Of a stretch of 53,468 nucleotides of DNA, positions 11,508 through 21,900 are shown in pieces (the stretch's first letter is position 1; every line of letters begins with the position of its first letter). The DNA comes from Heterotrichella gracilis (lineage: Eukaryota; Sar; Xanthophyceae; Tribonematales; Xanthonemataceae). The notes beneath the pieces were generated by a model. It ran no database searches and was not told the DNA's origin. It saw only the letters and a program-made list of their open reading frames with translations. Where the stretch lies: assembly GCA_032358255.1 (NCBI GenBank), contig JAULBX010025997.1, positions 1-53,468 of the forward strand. The letters run 5' to 3'. Made by a program: the position numbers and the translations under genes.

Positions 11508-13237
11508 GCTCCCCCTGACACACACCCTCGAGTGTGATACACGGCCCTTGCTGCACGGACCAGGACATGTATGAGGAGGTATGCCAGGAAATACAGGTGG
11601 AGACACACGAGAAAAGGGATGTGAGTAAAGTACATGGACACACCTGGACTACTAAAGTTTATGGACTACTAAAGTTTATGGTCTAGACCATTTAGTAGTC
11701 ACGGCCGCTAGTGCAAGCACGTGGCCTAGGAGCATGCCAGGCTAGTGAGGCGTGTGCAGTGCTTGGTCCACACACATGGGGGCACCCTGAAACCCTAACC
11801 CTAAACCCTAGTGCTTTTTCCAGCAGATGCTTGGCGTCCACACGCATGGGTGCACCATTGACTGTGGGTACTTCCAGGAAGTGCTTGATGCCGCATGCGC
11901 AAGGGTTTAGGGTGTGGAGTGTAGGGTCTAGGCTGCCTGCACACTTGACCGTACATTATTGCCAAGGTTGCACGTAGCTATTCACCACAAAGGGAACAAA
12001 ATCCTAATCAACTAACCCCATTCGTCACTGACCTGGATGAGGCGAATGCAGCAGCCACGCCCCTCACGGTGTGCTTGGCTGAGGGCAGTGGAGGCGCCAC
12101 AGCACAGGCAGTACCTGTGAGAAGTAAGCCGTGATGGGTATGTCTGGCCCAGTCTTGTTACCCACGCCATGTTCCACTGGTTGCTGCCCGGCCTGTCTGT
12201 TTTAACACGTTGTTGGTTGTGGTGTGGCGCCGTGTGTAGGGGCGATTGTTTCTTTCTTTCTTCCTGCGTGGTAGGCCTACCGCAGGATACCACCCATGCC
12301 CAACCACGTACACAACATGCAAGCAAGCTGTGGTAGCGCGTTCGCGATACACCCACACAGGATAACCTACCCCTACCCCAAAGTGGTATCCTAGGCATAC
12401 CCACACAGGATACCATCAAAGCTTAACCACATAGACAGCATGCAAGCACTAGCACCAGTAGAGTGGTAGCGCAGTACAACCACGTCTTGGAACAGTTGCG
12501 GGTGGGTGGGCACAGGAGACCCACTTGGCACACACAGCGAGTTGGGTTCATGGGATGCAAGGCCATGGTTTGTATCTAGTTGTATCAAGTGGCCAAGGTC
12601 CCACCTGACGATGTCCTGGTGGACAAGGAGGTTTGCAGGCGGCAGGCGGTGACCGGTCTGGATACCTGCGGTGCGCTCAACGGCACCATCACAGCAGGCT
12701 AGGGTGGAGGTGGGATGCGACGACTAGCTAGGTGGAGGTAAGAGAGTGTTAAATCAGCTGGTTTGTCACAAGTTGTTACTGTGGTGTGGTGGATGGGAAG
12801 TGCTTAGGATGAGGAACGTTAAAGCCGACAACTTGACATCATAGGTCGGGAGAACACCCGATAAAACAAGGGGTATTGCAGATGCATGCATAAATAAATA
12901 GACATGACATTGCATGCATAATGGTCTCGAGGTTCCTCATCCCCGTGGGAACCCCACGGATATAAAACCACGGCTTGAGCAGCTCTCCACCGAAAATTCT
13001 CCACTGAAAACGCACGGAACCCACTGCTTGTTGGTCTTTCGAGCCAACCTCTCTTGTGTGGAGCTGGGCAGTGGCAGATTCACATGGCATGTCAGATGTT
13101 TTACCCCATGCCATGGGCATTTACACGCATTACGGCCGTTAACAGCTATTAAGACATGGCTCACTGGTTGATCCCCAGCGTCCCTGAAGAGGGTACCGTA
13201 TAGCAGCATCCTCAGGCCTCGCCCAGGCACGCATGCC
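11508..13237. promoter_or_regulatory. Divergent intergenic region between the reductase and WDR91-like genes
   Basis: About 1.7 kb lies between two divergent start codons, so both promoters should be here, but no specific element can be named. It contains a nested hairpin (11664-11700), a tandem pair around 11761/11827 (66 bp apart), a CCCTAAA cluster at 11788-11809, and a pair of related segments near 12286-12340 and 12410-12470. No open frame looks coding. Confidence 0.5.
11648..11700. repeat. Short tandem plus nested hairpin
   Basis: A 17-bp unit (ggactactaaagtttat) is present twice from 11647. The second copy's gactactaa (11664-11672) pairs with ttagtagtc (11692-11700). Inside, atggtct (11678-11684) pairs with agaccat (11685-11691), leaving a 5-nt bulge. 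It lies upstream of the reductase start. Confidence 0.75.
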
Positions 13238-16200
13238 ATGGAGTCGATAGCCTACGTGGATGCCCTCATCAAGGAATACCTCTTGTTCCGTGGCTTCACC
13301 TCTACCTTGCAAGCCTTTAGCACCGACCTGGCCGACGATCACGGGTGCGCGTTTCAAGAGGACAAGATCACGGCAGCCATCTTTCGGGACTTCATCCCAA
13401 ACTTCCGATTGCACCAGCTGGTGGACCTGCTGACGTTTCTGAACGAGCGGGTGTACTGTAAACTCGACGCCAGCTACGAGCCGACCATCAACAAACTCGA
13501 GGTAACACTTGCATTGGCACGCCCTTCCGGTCTCGTTTTACTTTTTGTACTGTGGGCTGCATTGCCATGGCATGCCATGCCTTGCCAATATGCATGCATA
13601 TGTCCCTAGGCGTTGGGCGTGACAGCAGTCCCAGCCTTTCATGCATTGCCATGGCATGTGTGGCCACCACACCAACCAACCACTCCGCCGTGTTGCTGCA
13701 CCACCTGTGCAAAGTTCTTATTTAAAACCCTTCCCAAACCCTACCTAGACCCTAAACCCTAACCAATACCCTTCCCTAGGTTTCTGTCCTGCGCCTCTAC
13801 CTGGTGAACGCCTGCAAAGCCAAGCAACCGCAACACTTGCAGCAATTCTTTGCCACCCATGGGCGGGGACTGGCGGGGGGACGGGGGGCTGATGGCTGGG
13901 GACCATGGTTTGCCCTGCCCTATGTGGAGAAACCAGAGGAAGACCCGCGCTTCTTTGTAAGTGGTGCACTGACGCTGTTGGTGGCATTGCTGTTGCAGTA
14001 AACCACAACACTACTGTAGACGGTAATGCTTGTCAGGGCTTCCCCGAACCCTCTATGGCATTTACTGTCAGGGCTTGCCGCTATCATGCATGGAGAAATA
14101 AGAGGATAAATCCAGGGCAAATTATTGGTGGCGCATGCGAACAATCCGCTTGTGGCATTGCTGGATGAATAAGCGCGTAGGCTGGTGGAAACCCTTGCCC
14201 TAAACCCTTAACCCCTGCACTCCTGCAGAGCTTCTTCAACGAGCGGTGGGCAGGGCTAGTCGAAACCTCCTTCAGGAACTTCCTGGCGGCTGTCATCCAC
14301 CAGCTGCCCCTGCCCGCCATTCTGAGATTCAACCAGGATAGGGTGGAGCGACAGGTGAGAAATCCTAAACCCTCAACCGGAACAAAAACCCTAAACAGAA
14401 CCCTATGCATGTCATCCACCAGCTTACCTTTCCGCCATTCTGCGATTCAACCAGGACAGGGTGGAGCGGCAGGTGGAAAGCCCTAAACACTAAACCCTAA
14501 ACCCTAGGTCAGTCCCTGAGGCAAAGCCTGATGCAAAATTCTTGAATCGGATGACGGCCACCTGCCTCTTCCCGTCATATTTCGATGCAACCAGGATAGG
14601 GTGGAGCCACAGGTGGGAAACCTTATTGCAAATTCTTAGGTCAAACCTTAAACGGACATCCCCATCTATGCATGCAGCATGTGCTGTGTATAGATCCGAC
14701 ACCTCCCTTTGTCCAGCTACTAACAGTTCCATATATGTAGTGCACGCTGCATTGCACTGTCCTAAATCCCAGGGTTTCCCCACAGGCGCTGCAGAAAAAG
14801 GTGGAGGGCCTTACCGCTGAGCTGGCATCGGTGCAGAGCCAACTGGCACAGCTACAACAAACAGCGCAGCATGCACAGCACGCGCAACATTGTCAAGGGG
14901 AGGAAAACAACATTCCTTCAACATCCTCCCCCCCTTGTGCATCTGCCAGCAACGCTGCCATCCACCCGTCCCCCCAACCCACCACCCACCACGCCGCCCT
15001 CGCCCTCCCCACCATCACCGGCGTGCGAGTAACGCCCCCGGCAGGCGAACCCCGGGGTGCCCTAAACCCTAGCCTAGGGTATGGCGCGGCGGTGCTGACC
15101 CTACAGGAGAGGCTGACGGGGCACGAGGCGGCGTTGACTTGCTGCAAGTTTTCGCCTGTGGCTGCGAATTTGGCCACCGGGGACGCCGGGGGGGTGGTGC
15201 GCATTTGGGCCCCGGGGCACATTCAGGTGGGGGTCCGGGGGTGCTGTTGAAATTTGGCACTGGTTCAGGATTTGAGAAAGGAATACTTGTGCAACTAGTC
15301 ATTGAGCACCCATTGCCCGTAGGTTAACCGAGAGTGACACTGTGCATCACACCGTTTCCACATTATGGATGCCGTTTTCCATTACTGTGCCCATTCCAGT
15401 CCATTACGCATACCTTGCGATACACCGCAAGTACAAACCTGCATGTCCCCACCATCATATGTGCACCCTTCTCCACCCTACCCTTTACCCGCCTTTCTCC
15501 ATTCCCCAGGGCGACGCCACCCGCTGCGCCACCATCAGTTGTGCGGACCCAATCACATTTATGNNNNNNNNNNNNNNNNNNNNNNNNNNNNNNNNNNNNN
15601 NNNNNNNNNNNNNNNNNNNNNNNNNNNNNNNNNNNNNNNNNNNNNNNNNNNNNNNNNNNNNNNACCCTCCACACTGCACCTCTGACCTCCCCGTTTTCCT
15701 CCATTCCCCAGGGCGACGCCACCCGCTGCGCCACCATCAGCTGCGGGGACCCAATCACATGCTTGGCGTGGGACAGCAGGGGGAATAGAACCCATGGGGG
15801 ATGCACTCCATACTCACTTCATTTCATCCGCAATTTGCCCTTACAACCCCACACACTCTATTCCTCCACGCTGCCCTTCACCCGCCTTTCTCCATTCCCC
15901 AGGGCGACGCCACCCGCTGCGCCACCATCAGTTGTGCGGACCCAATCACATTTATGGCCTGGGACAGCAGGAGGCATAAAACCCTGGGATGCACCCTCTC
16001 CTCCCTTTCCACCCACCACACTACCCACATGTGCACACTACCTTTACCCTCCACACTGCACCTCTGACCTCCCCGTTTTCCTCCATTCCCCAGGGCGACG
16101 CCACCCGCTGCGCCACCATCAGTTGCGGGGACCCAATCACCTGCTTGGCCTGGGACAGCAGGGGGGATAAGACCCTGCTGGTGGGGACGGCGGGGAAGGG

Positions 16201-18058
16201 GCTGCGCGCGTGGCATGTGGACACAAAACACATGCTGGCCACCAGCGCCCCTGATCCGCTGCACCCCAGGGTGGTTGACATCGCCTGCAGCCCCCTGGAA
16301 CCAGCCTTTGTGTGCTCACAGGTAAACCCTTAATACCCTAAACCCAGAATCACAAAGGCGGAATTGGTGACGTGCATGCCGATGGATCCTACCTGTGTAC
16401 TCACTGGTTCATCCTAACCCCTAAACCATAACCCTGGCCCCCAAACCCAAAACTGTTACCGGTTTTTCTTCTATCACTGAAACCCTACGCAACCTTAGGG
16501 CCTCCCACAACATCGCTCTCCCTGCCAATCCTGCTCACAATGTAACCCCCCCGTTGCCCGCAGCACGGTGCAGAGCTGGCAAACAAAAAGTGGCGGACAA
16601 TTTTGATAAAATATCCTTATCCATTTCCCTTCACCCACCCCACATGACCGTTCCCGCATTGAACCCCCCCCCCTCCCCTCATCCTCACAATGCCACCCCC
16701 TCTTGCCCGCAGCATGGTTCCAGGGCAGGGGGCAAGCTGTCGCTGTGGAACATGCGCGCATTCAAGCGCACCCACACCTTCGCAATCCCCGGGGATCCGC
16801 TGGTCACCTCCTTGGGATTTGACTCGACAGGGAAAGCGGTGCTGACCGGGGCAGAGGATGGGGTGGTGCGTGTGTGCTGAACCCTAAATCCTAAAAATGT
16901 CAAGCTTAAAACCCTAAACTTTGTTCGGGGGAGGGGGCACGAGGTGTTTCTGGGCTGTCGGGAGGTTTTGTTCTCTTCGTCAGCTGATTTCAATTCCCCA
17001 TGGACTTGCCAGTAGGATCGAACTGGTTCTGTCCCTATAATTTGACTTGACTGGCAATGCTGTGCTGATGGGGTGCGGAGAATGGGGTGGTGCCCATGCG
17101 CTGGATCGTCAGGTCGACCTCCTGCAATCCGGCATCTACTAAATATAGATGCACAGATTGTGTATCAATGCGGTGTATGGGTATCTGTTGACACTACGTA
17201 CATGTGCAGGTGCGGGTGTATGATGCAGCAGCCAAGGCGGATAGTGTGAGCTGGGTGGCCAGTGGGGTGAAAGGGGGGCTGGTGGCACGCTACTGCAGGG
17301 GAGGGAACCACGTGCTGTGCCTGGATGCGGCAGGTGAGGGGGGGGGGAAAGGGAGGAAGGGGGGATGTTTTGCCCAACGGGAGTGGATGCCCATGTGTGA
17401 CGGCTTGATACATGCGGTTTAGGAAGGTTATGTTATATAGTTTAGGGTTCTGCCTTTGGACAATGAGGTAGGGTTTTCCCACCTCCACTGTGCAGATGTT
17501 TTCTGGAGCTAGAATGAGGTTCGTAGCATGCAGCTCCTGCCCAGGTTGGGGTTGATCAATCGGGGATCTTTGAATGCAGGGTTTTGCGATTTTGGGACCC
17601 TAAAGTAGGGTTTTTCCACCTCCTCTTTTGCAGGTACCATGAGCCTGTGGGACCTTCGAAAACCTGGCACCAAACCCCTAGAGTCATTGAATTTGGGACC
17701 TTTGCTGGCCAACCCCGGGCCGTCGGCCCCCGCATCCCCCAGCAGTGGCGGTGCGGGTGGTGGGGGGCTGAGCGTGGGGGTGCGTGGTGGGTGTGGCGCC
17801 GCCACCAGCCCCAGCGGCCGGCTGCCATGGGTGGAGGTGGGGGCGGAGGGGGGTGGGGGGACGGGGGCCCTGTCGCTCACGCTGTTTGACCTGGCGCCAG
17901 GCGGAACCATGCCAGGCAGAGCAGTGCCAGGTGGAACGGTGTCAGGTGGCATCAGTGCGGTGGATGTGCACGGCAGCCGGCGGTGTGTGTGTGTGTGCAG
18001 GGGTGGGGCAGGGGTGGTGGAATTGTACTCGTGTGGCGGTGGGGTGGAGGGGCGATGA
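13238..18058 (+). CDS. WDR91: WDR91-like LisH / coiled-coil / WD40 protein, 8 exons, 645 aa
   Basis: In animals WDR91 is an endosomal Rab7 effector that lowers PI3-kinase output during early-to-late endosome conversion. Exons: 13238-13501, 13780-13956, 14229-14354, 14786-15226, 16094-16321, 16713-16865, 17210-17333, 17634-18058; phases close to 645 codons plus stop. The N-terminus (MESIAYVDALIKEYLLFRGF) is a LisH-type dimerisation region. The WDR91 block FFNERWAGLVETSFRNFLAAV...LPAILRFNQDRVERQ falls in exon 3, a coiled coil at about 190-220 (ALQKKVEGLTAELASVQSQL), then WD40 blades from about residue 295 (LTGHEAALTCCKFSP...VRIW). Exons 4 and 8 carry low-complexity inserts. Exon 4 encodes GALNPSLG from a telomere-like ccctaaaccctagcc, unusual in coding sequence; that piece could instead be an unrecognised intron. 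The region before exon 5 is a tandem array with an assembly gap. Confidence 0.85.
14076..14166 (+). repeat. Decayed echo of the WDR91 exon 2 end
   Basis: Resembles 13905-14000, with catggagaaataagagga echoing tgtggagaaaccagagga and a shared gtggcattgctg tail. It lies downstream of exon 2 in the same intron. It is heavily diverged. Confidence 0.55.
14411..14612 (+). repeat. Two echoes of the WDR91 exon 3 end
   Basis: Copies at 14411-14472 and 14551-14612 repeat the end of exon 3 (CAACCAGGATAGGGTGGAGC plus CAG) and both keep the CAG|GTGG donor. The first still reads VIHQLTFPPFCDSTRT-like in a shifted frame. CCCTAAA repeats separate them. They lie downstream of the true exon. Confidence 0.9.
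15484..16093 (+). repeat. Four-acceptor tandem array before WDR91 exon 5
   Basis: The same acceptor (cattccccag) and exon start (GGC GAC GCC ACC CGC TGC) occur at 15510, 15712, 15903 and 16094; only the last continues into a long exon. Spacings are 202 (including 100 N), 191 and 191. Copies at 15510 and 15903 share tgtgcggacc...atttatg, and copies at 15712 and 16094 share tgcggggacc...tgcttggc, so the array has a two-unit higher-order repeat of about 382 bp. All copies start in the same phase. Confidence 0.93.
15564..15663. other. Assembly gap, exactly 100 N
   Basis: The run of 100 N interrupts the first echo of WDR91 exon 5. A round number suggests a placeholder. If the 191-bp period held across the gap, 89 bases would be missing, or 89 plus multiples of the repeat if units collapsed. 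Confidence 0.95.
16513..16600 (+). repeat. Echo of the WDR91 exon 6 acceptor and start
   Basis: gttgcccgcag followed by CACGGTGCAGAGCTGGC mirrors cttgcccgcag followed by CATGGTTCCAGGGCAGG at 16702-16730. The copied exon start would be at 16564. It lies upstream of the true exon 6, and the copied reading frame decays after about 10 codons. Confidence 0.8.
17031..17095 (+). repeat. Echo of the WDR91 exon 6 end
   Basis: Resembles 16815-16880 (tttgactcgacagg...gatggggtg|gtgcg) and keeps the gggtg|gt junction at 17089. It lies downstream of exon 6, so exon 6 has an echo on both sides. Confidence 0.85.
17465..17520 (+). repeat. Echo of the WDR91 exon 8 acceptor
   Basis: gtagggttttcccacctccactgtgcag at 17468-17495 mirrors gtagggtttttccacctcctcttttgcag before exon 8 (17634). 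Only the intron end and a few exon bases are copied. Confidence 0.75.
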
Positions 18059-18600
18059 CACGCAAGGGAGGAAATTGTATAATTATGGGGTTTTCAGCGG
18101 GGGTTGAGGTGAATATGATGCTCGAAGGTTGCACTTGAAAAGTTGTCCCCCAAACTCCTTAGGGGGATGGTATTGTACAAGGGTTTTGCAGGGGGGACTC
18201 CGAGGTGAATGTGACATTATAATTCTGCACTTAAATAGTTGTGGCCCCTAACTCCGCGTTGCGATTCTTGTCCTGTATTCTCCTTTCTAGGCATGGTTGC
18301 TGAAAGATGTTTGGGGGTTGTTGTACGAAGAGTGCTTCTATTGTGCCAATGTTGCCAGAACGCGTAAAATACCATCATTACTGCCATTGCCGCTTTCTAC
18401 ACAGATGTTGCTTCCTACTTCACGTTTCTTTTCTTGTGCACCACTCCCCTTTGAAATTCATAGAGCGCAGCAAATTGCGCCCATTTAATGATATATTATT
18501 GATAACATTGTGTCACAATTGGCAATATGATACTGTCCACAATCAGTACTGCTACCCAAAAATGATCGCCAGGACTAGCGATGGGAGAATGCTCATTGCA

Positions 18601-18641
18601 ACTGTCCCTTTTACAGTAAAAGTGACAGGAAAAGGGACAGT
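18601..18641. repeat. Inverted repeat, 12-bp perfect arms
   Basis: ACTGTCCCTTTT (18601-18612) pairs with AAAAGGGACAGT (18630-18641) across a 17-nt loop. It lies between two convergent genes, so a transcript-end hairpin is possible on either strand. Confidence 0.7.
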
Positions 18642-18774
18642 AAAAGTTTTACTCAATGCCCCAGTGGCTCATTGTACATGGATTTGGGAAGCATAAATTG
18701 CAAGCATGGATTTGTTTCAAATCCAATGTTGCAAACCACATGAGTGCAGGTAATGGAAACTCCCCCATTCCGCC

Positions 18775-18862
18775 CCCCTCACGCTGCATGAGCCGCACGA
18801 CGACCGAGGGAGTTACCCCCGCAGCTGCGCCTGCGCCAGGGATGCGGGCCGGGCTGCGGCCA
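18775..18862 (-). repeat. Echo of the MTO1 last exon, beyond the stop codon
   Basis: Copy of 19000-19082 (coding [21 protein letters not shown]). It encodes GVTPSVVVRLMQ and lacks the preceding coding frame. It lies downstream of the stop at 18905. Confidence 0.85.
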
Positions 18863-18904
18863 AACCCTCGGTTTCTCTTGATTCATTTCCCTCCCAGCGC
18901 AACC

Positions 18905-21900
18905 TCACCCAGACACCACCACCCTGCGCTCCTCGCCCCCTTGTGTTTCTCCCCCTTGCGGCCCCCCACCCTCCCTCCCCCCCCGCCTGCGCACATGCTG
19001 CATGAGCCGGACAATGGCCGAGGGGGTAACCCCCGGGATGCGCTGCGCCTGCGCCAGGGATGCGGGGCGGGCGGCGGCCAGCTTCTCTCTATCTTCTGTT
19101 GACATTGCCAGGGAGTGATAGTCGATGTCCGAGGGGAGGAACAGGGCCTCGTTGCGGCGCAGGACCTGTAGGGGGTGGAGTGAATGGGAGTGGGTATTGG
19201 AGGGTGGGTGGGTGGGTGGTGGTGTGGGTGGGTGGGTGGTACGTGGTGTGGTTGTATGGCGGTGGGTATTGGCATTGCCAGGCAGGGGAGTGGTAGTCGA
19301 GGTTGGGCGGGAGAAGCAGGGCCTTGATCATAAATACATAATAAATTATGCTGAACAATCCAAGTACAAATAGAATATTTAAGTCGAAGAAAAAAGGGAA
19401 CAATTGTTAACACTTTACCAGACTTTAAACGCACTGCTGATACCTGGCATCGCATCACCAGCATCACTGCACCACCCCAAATCACCCACCACGACTTTAA
19501 TCTCCTGCCGGGCCTTGTGCACCACGAATATAGTATACATTGTGCTTACAAATTAAGAAAGGAAATAAAGCAATAGTCAACAGAAACCAGGATGTTACCA
19601 AATACCACCACCTGGCACTCCATCACCACCATCACGACACCACACCCACCTCAATTTCCGTCGCCTGCCGCGCTTCAAACGCTGCATAGTGGCAGTTGTG
19701 CACTGCAGTGGCTGCTGCTGAGGTGGCGCCCCCACCCCCACCACCCTCCGTTAGGGCGTGGACCAGGGGGGCGCCAGGGGCGCCTTCGGCCAATGCCGCC
19801 GCGGCTACCTGCACAAATGGGGTTGGGGTGAGGGGTGAGGAGTGGGGCGTGGAGAGGGTGAATGGCAGGGTTAGGTGCAAGGTTTAGGGTGGAATTTCGG
19901 TTTGGTTCGGTTGTGGCACGCTTTACTGGTGTGGGGGTGGGGGGTGGCTGGTGCTGAGGTGGCGCCTCCACCCCCACCCCCCTCACTGAGGGCGTGGACC
20001 AGGGGGCCGCCAGGGGCGCCTGTGGCCAATTCTGCTGCAGCAACCTGTCGAGTGTGCGGGTGGGTGGGGAGGAGAGGGTGAGTGTCAGGGTGTTTTGGTG
20101 TGGCATGCTGTACGGGTGTGGGTGTGGGGGGCTGCGTGGGCCAGCTGTTGCTAGGGTTGGGACGTAGGGTTGCCGGATGGATCTCATGAGTTCTAAAGGG
20201 TATGTCCCACCACCCCCACACACATGCTCCAATGAGACGGGGGCCACGCCAGCATACTATGGTAGGTGGTCAATGGGTTTACATAAGGGTAGATTTCCTT
20301 CCCACCTGCTCTAATGTGACATGTGGCCGTGCGAGCATCTGTGCCGCGGATACCCACGCCCCGTCGCTTGCAGCGGGCAGCCCCCTGCGGCGCCATGCGG
20401 GGGGTGTCAGGCGCACCCCTTGCAACACCTCCTCTGCTTGGGACACCAGGTGGGCGCGGGAGGCTGCTGCTGCTGCACGCGCCTCGCCTGCGGTGTACAT
20501 AAATATCTTTAGAATTAAAGGTTGATATTTTGCAGGAGAAACCTAAACCCTGTTGCAGCAGACAAGGGGCAGTCAGAACAAAGGATTCAGGCGAACAACC
20601 ATTCAGCAAGGCTTTGCACTCTATTCACACTTTCCATACACAAACCCAATATTCAAAATTGTTTAAGAAATTCGAAATAGTAATGAAGTACGCGCCGCAT
20701 TTCAAACTTGTGTGCTTCTTTTCCCAGCCACCTACCCACAATCCCCGCCTCAACCCCCAGCGCTGTCAGCCGCGCATCGGCATTATCGGCCCTCAGACTC
20801 AGTCTGAACTCTGCTCTTGCGCTCATCATGCGGTAGGGCTCGGCAGTGCCCTGGCTGCTGAGGTCATCCACTAGCACCCCCATGTAGGCGTCGGCGCGGG
20901 AGAGGACCAGGGGGGTGTCGCCTGCAGTAGAGTTTAGGGATTAGGATGGTGTTTTGTTGGCGCTCAGAAAGCAGATGCGTGCACTGACAAATCTACAGTA
21001 TCATCCCCCTGACTGCAAACCCTAGCCAAACCCTACAGAAGTGCAGCCGCGTTTGCCCCCGCCAGCAGCCCCTGCCCTGCCGCCTCCTCATGTCCCATAG
21101 TACAGGTAATCTGGCCACCAAAAAACCCTAACCAAAACCCTACCGAGCGCAACCACATTGGGCATCCGCCAGCAGCCCCTGCACTCCATCCTCCTCTTAA
21201 ACCCCCAACAGAAACCCTACCTAGTGCAGCAGCATTCGCCCCCGCCAGCAGCCCCTGCGCTGCCGCCTCCTCATATCCTGTTGTGCCATTGATCTGACCA
21301 GCAAGGAACAGGCCGGGCAACCTCCTAGTCTCCAGGGTTGGTAGCAGCTCCCTTGGATCAACAAAATCGTACTCCACAGCATAGCCTGGGAGCGTGCGTA
21401 CATGTGAGAGTTAAGTGAAGGGAGAAGTCGGGGGGCGTGGGGGGCGGAGCACCCAATCGTGCATACAAATGTTGATTAGGATCAGTCAATAGCATTCGTG
21501 GTTAGTGTTGCATCAGATTGAATTACCGGTGGGATAGACACAACAACCAACAATTTTAACAAGCTGCAACCACCCAACCCAGCAAATCCCCACACAACCC
21601 ACCTGGGACCAGCATGGTTGCATTTTCCAGAGCGGGGATGGTTGCCAGCATACGTTTCTGATCCTCGGGTTCCATCGAATTTGAGATCCCGTTGGGGTAG
21701 ACCACATCTGTTGAGAGGCTCTCAGGCTCCAGCCACACGTGGTGGGTGCGGCCTGGAAACCGCCTGAACTTGGTTTCCAAAGATGGGCAGTAGCGGGGTT
21801 CGGTGCGGCCGCCCTGTCGGGTGGTGGGTGGTAAGGGATTTTACGGGAAGTGCACTATGCCGCTATATATGAGGAGTGGGGGGTTGGGATAAAGAGTGGA

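Larger units (their letters stand above)
18059..18904. other. Convergent intergenic region (WDR91-like / MTO1 3' ends)
   Basis: Holds both 3' UTRs. A 12-bp perfect inverted repeat (18601-18612 with 18630-18641) and an echo of the MTO1 last exon (18775-18862) are listed separately. No gene was seen. Confidence 0.6.

Noticed and set aside
15484..16321. WDR91 exon-5 copies as extra WD40 blades
   Set aside because: Each copy except the last ends after about 25 codons in intron-like sequence without a consistent donor, so they do not encode full blades.
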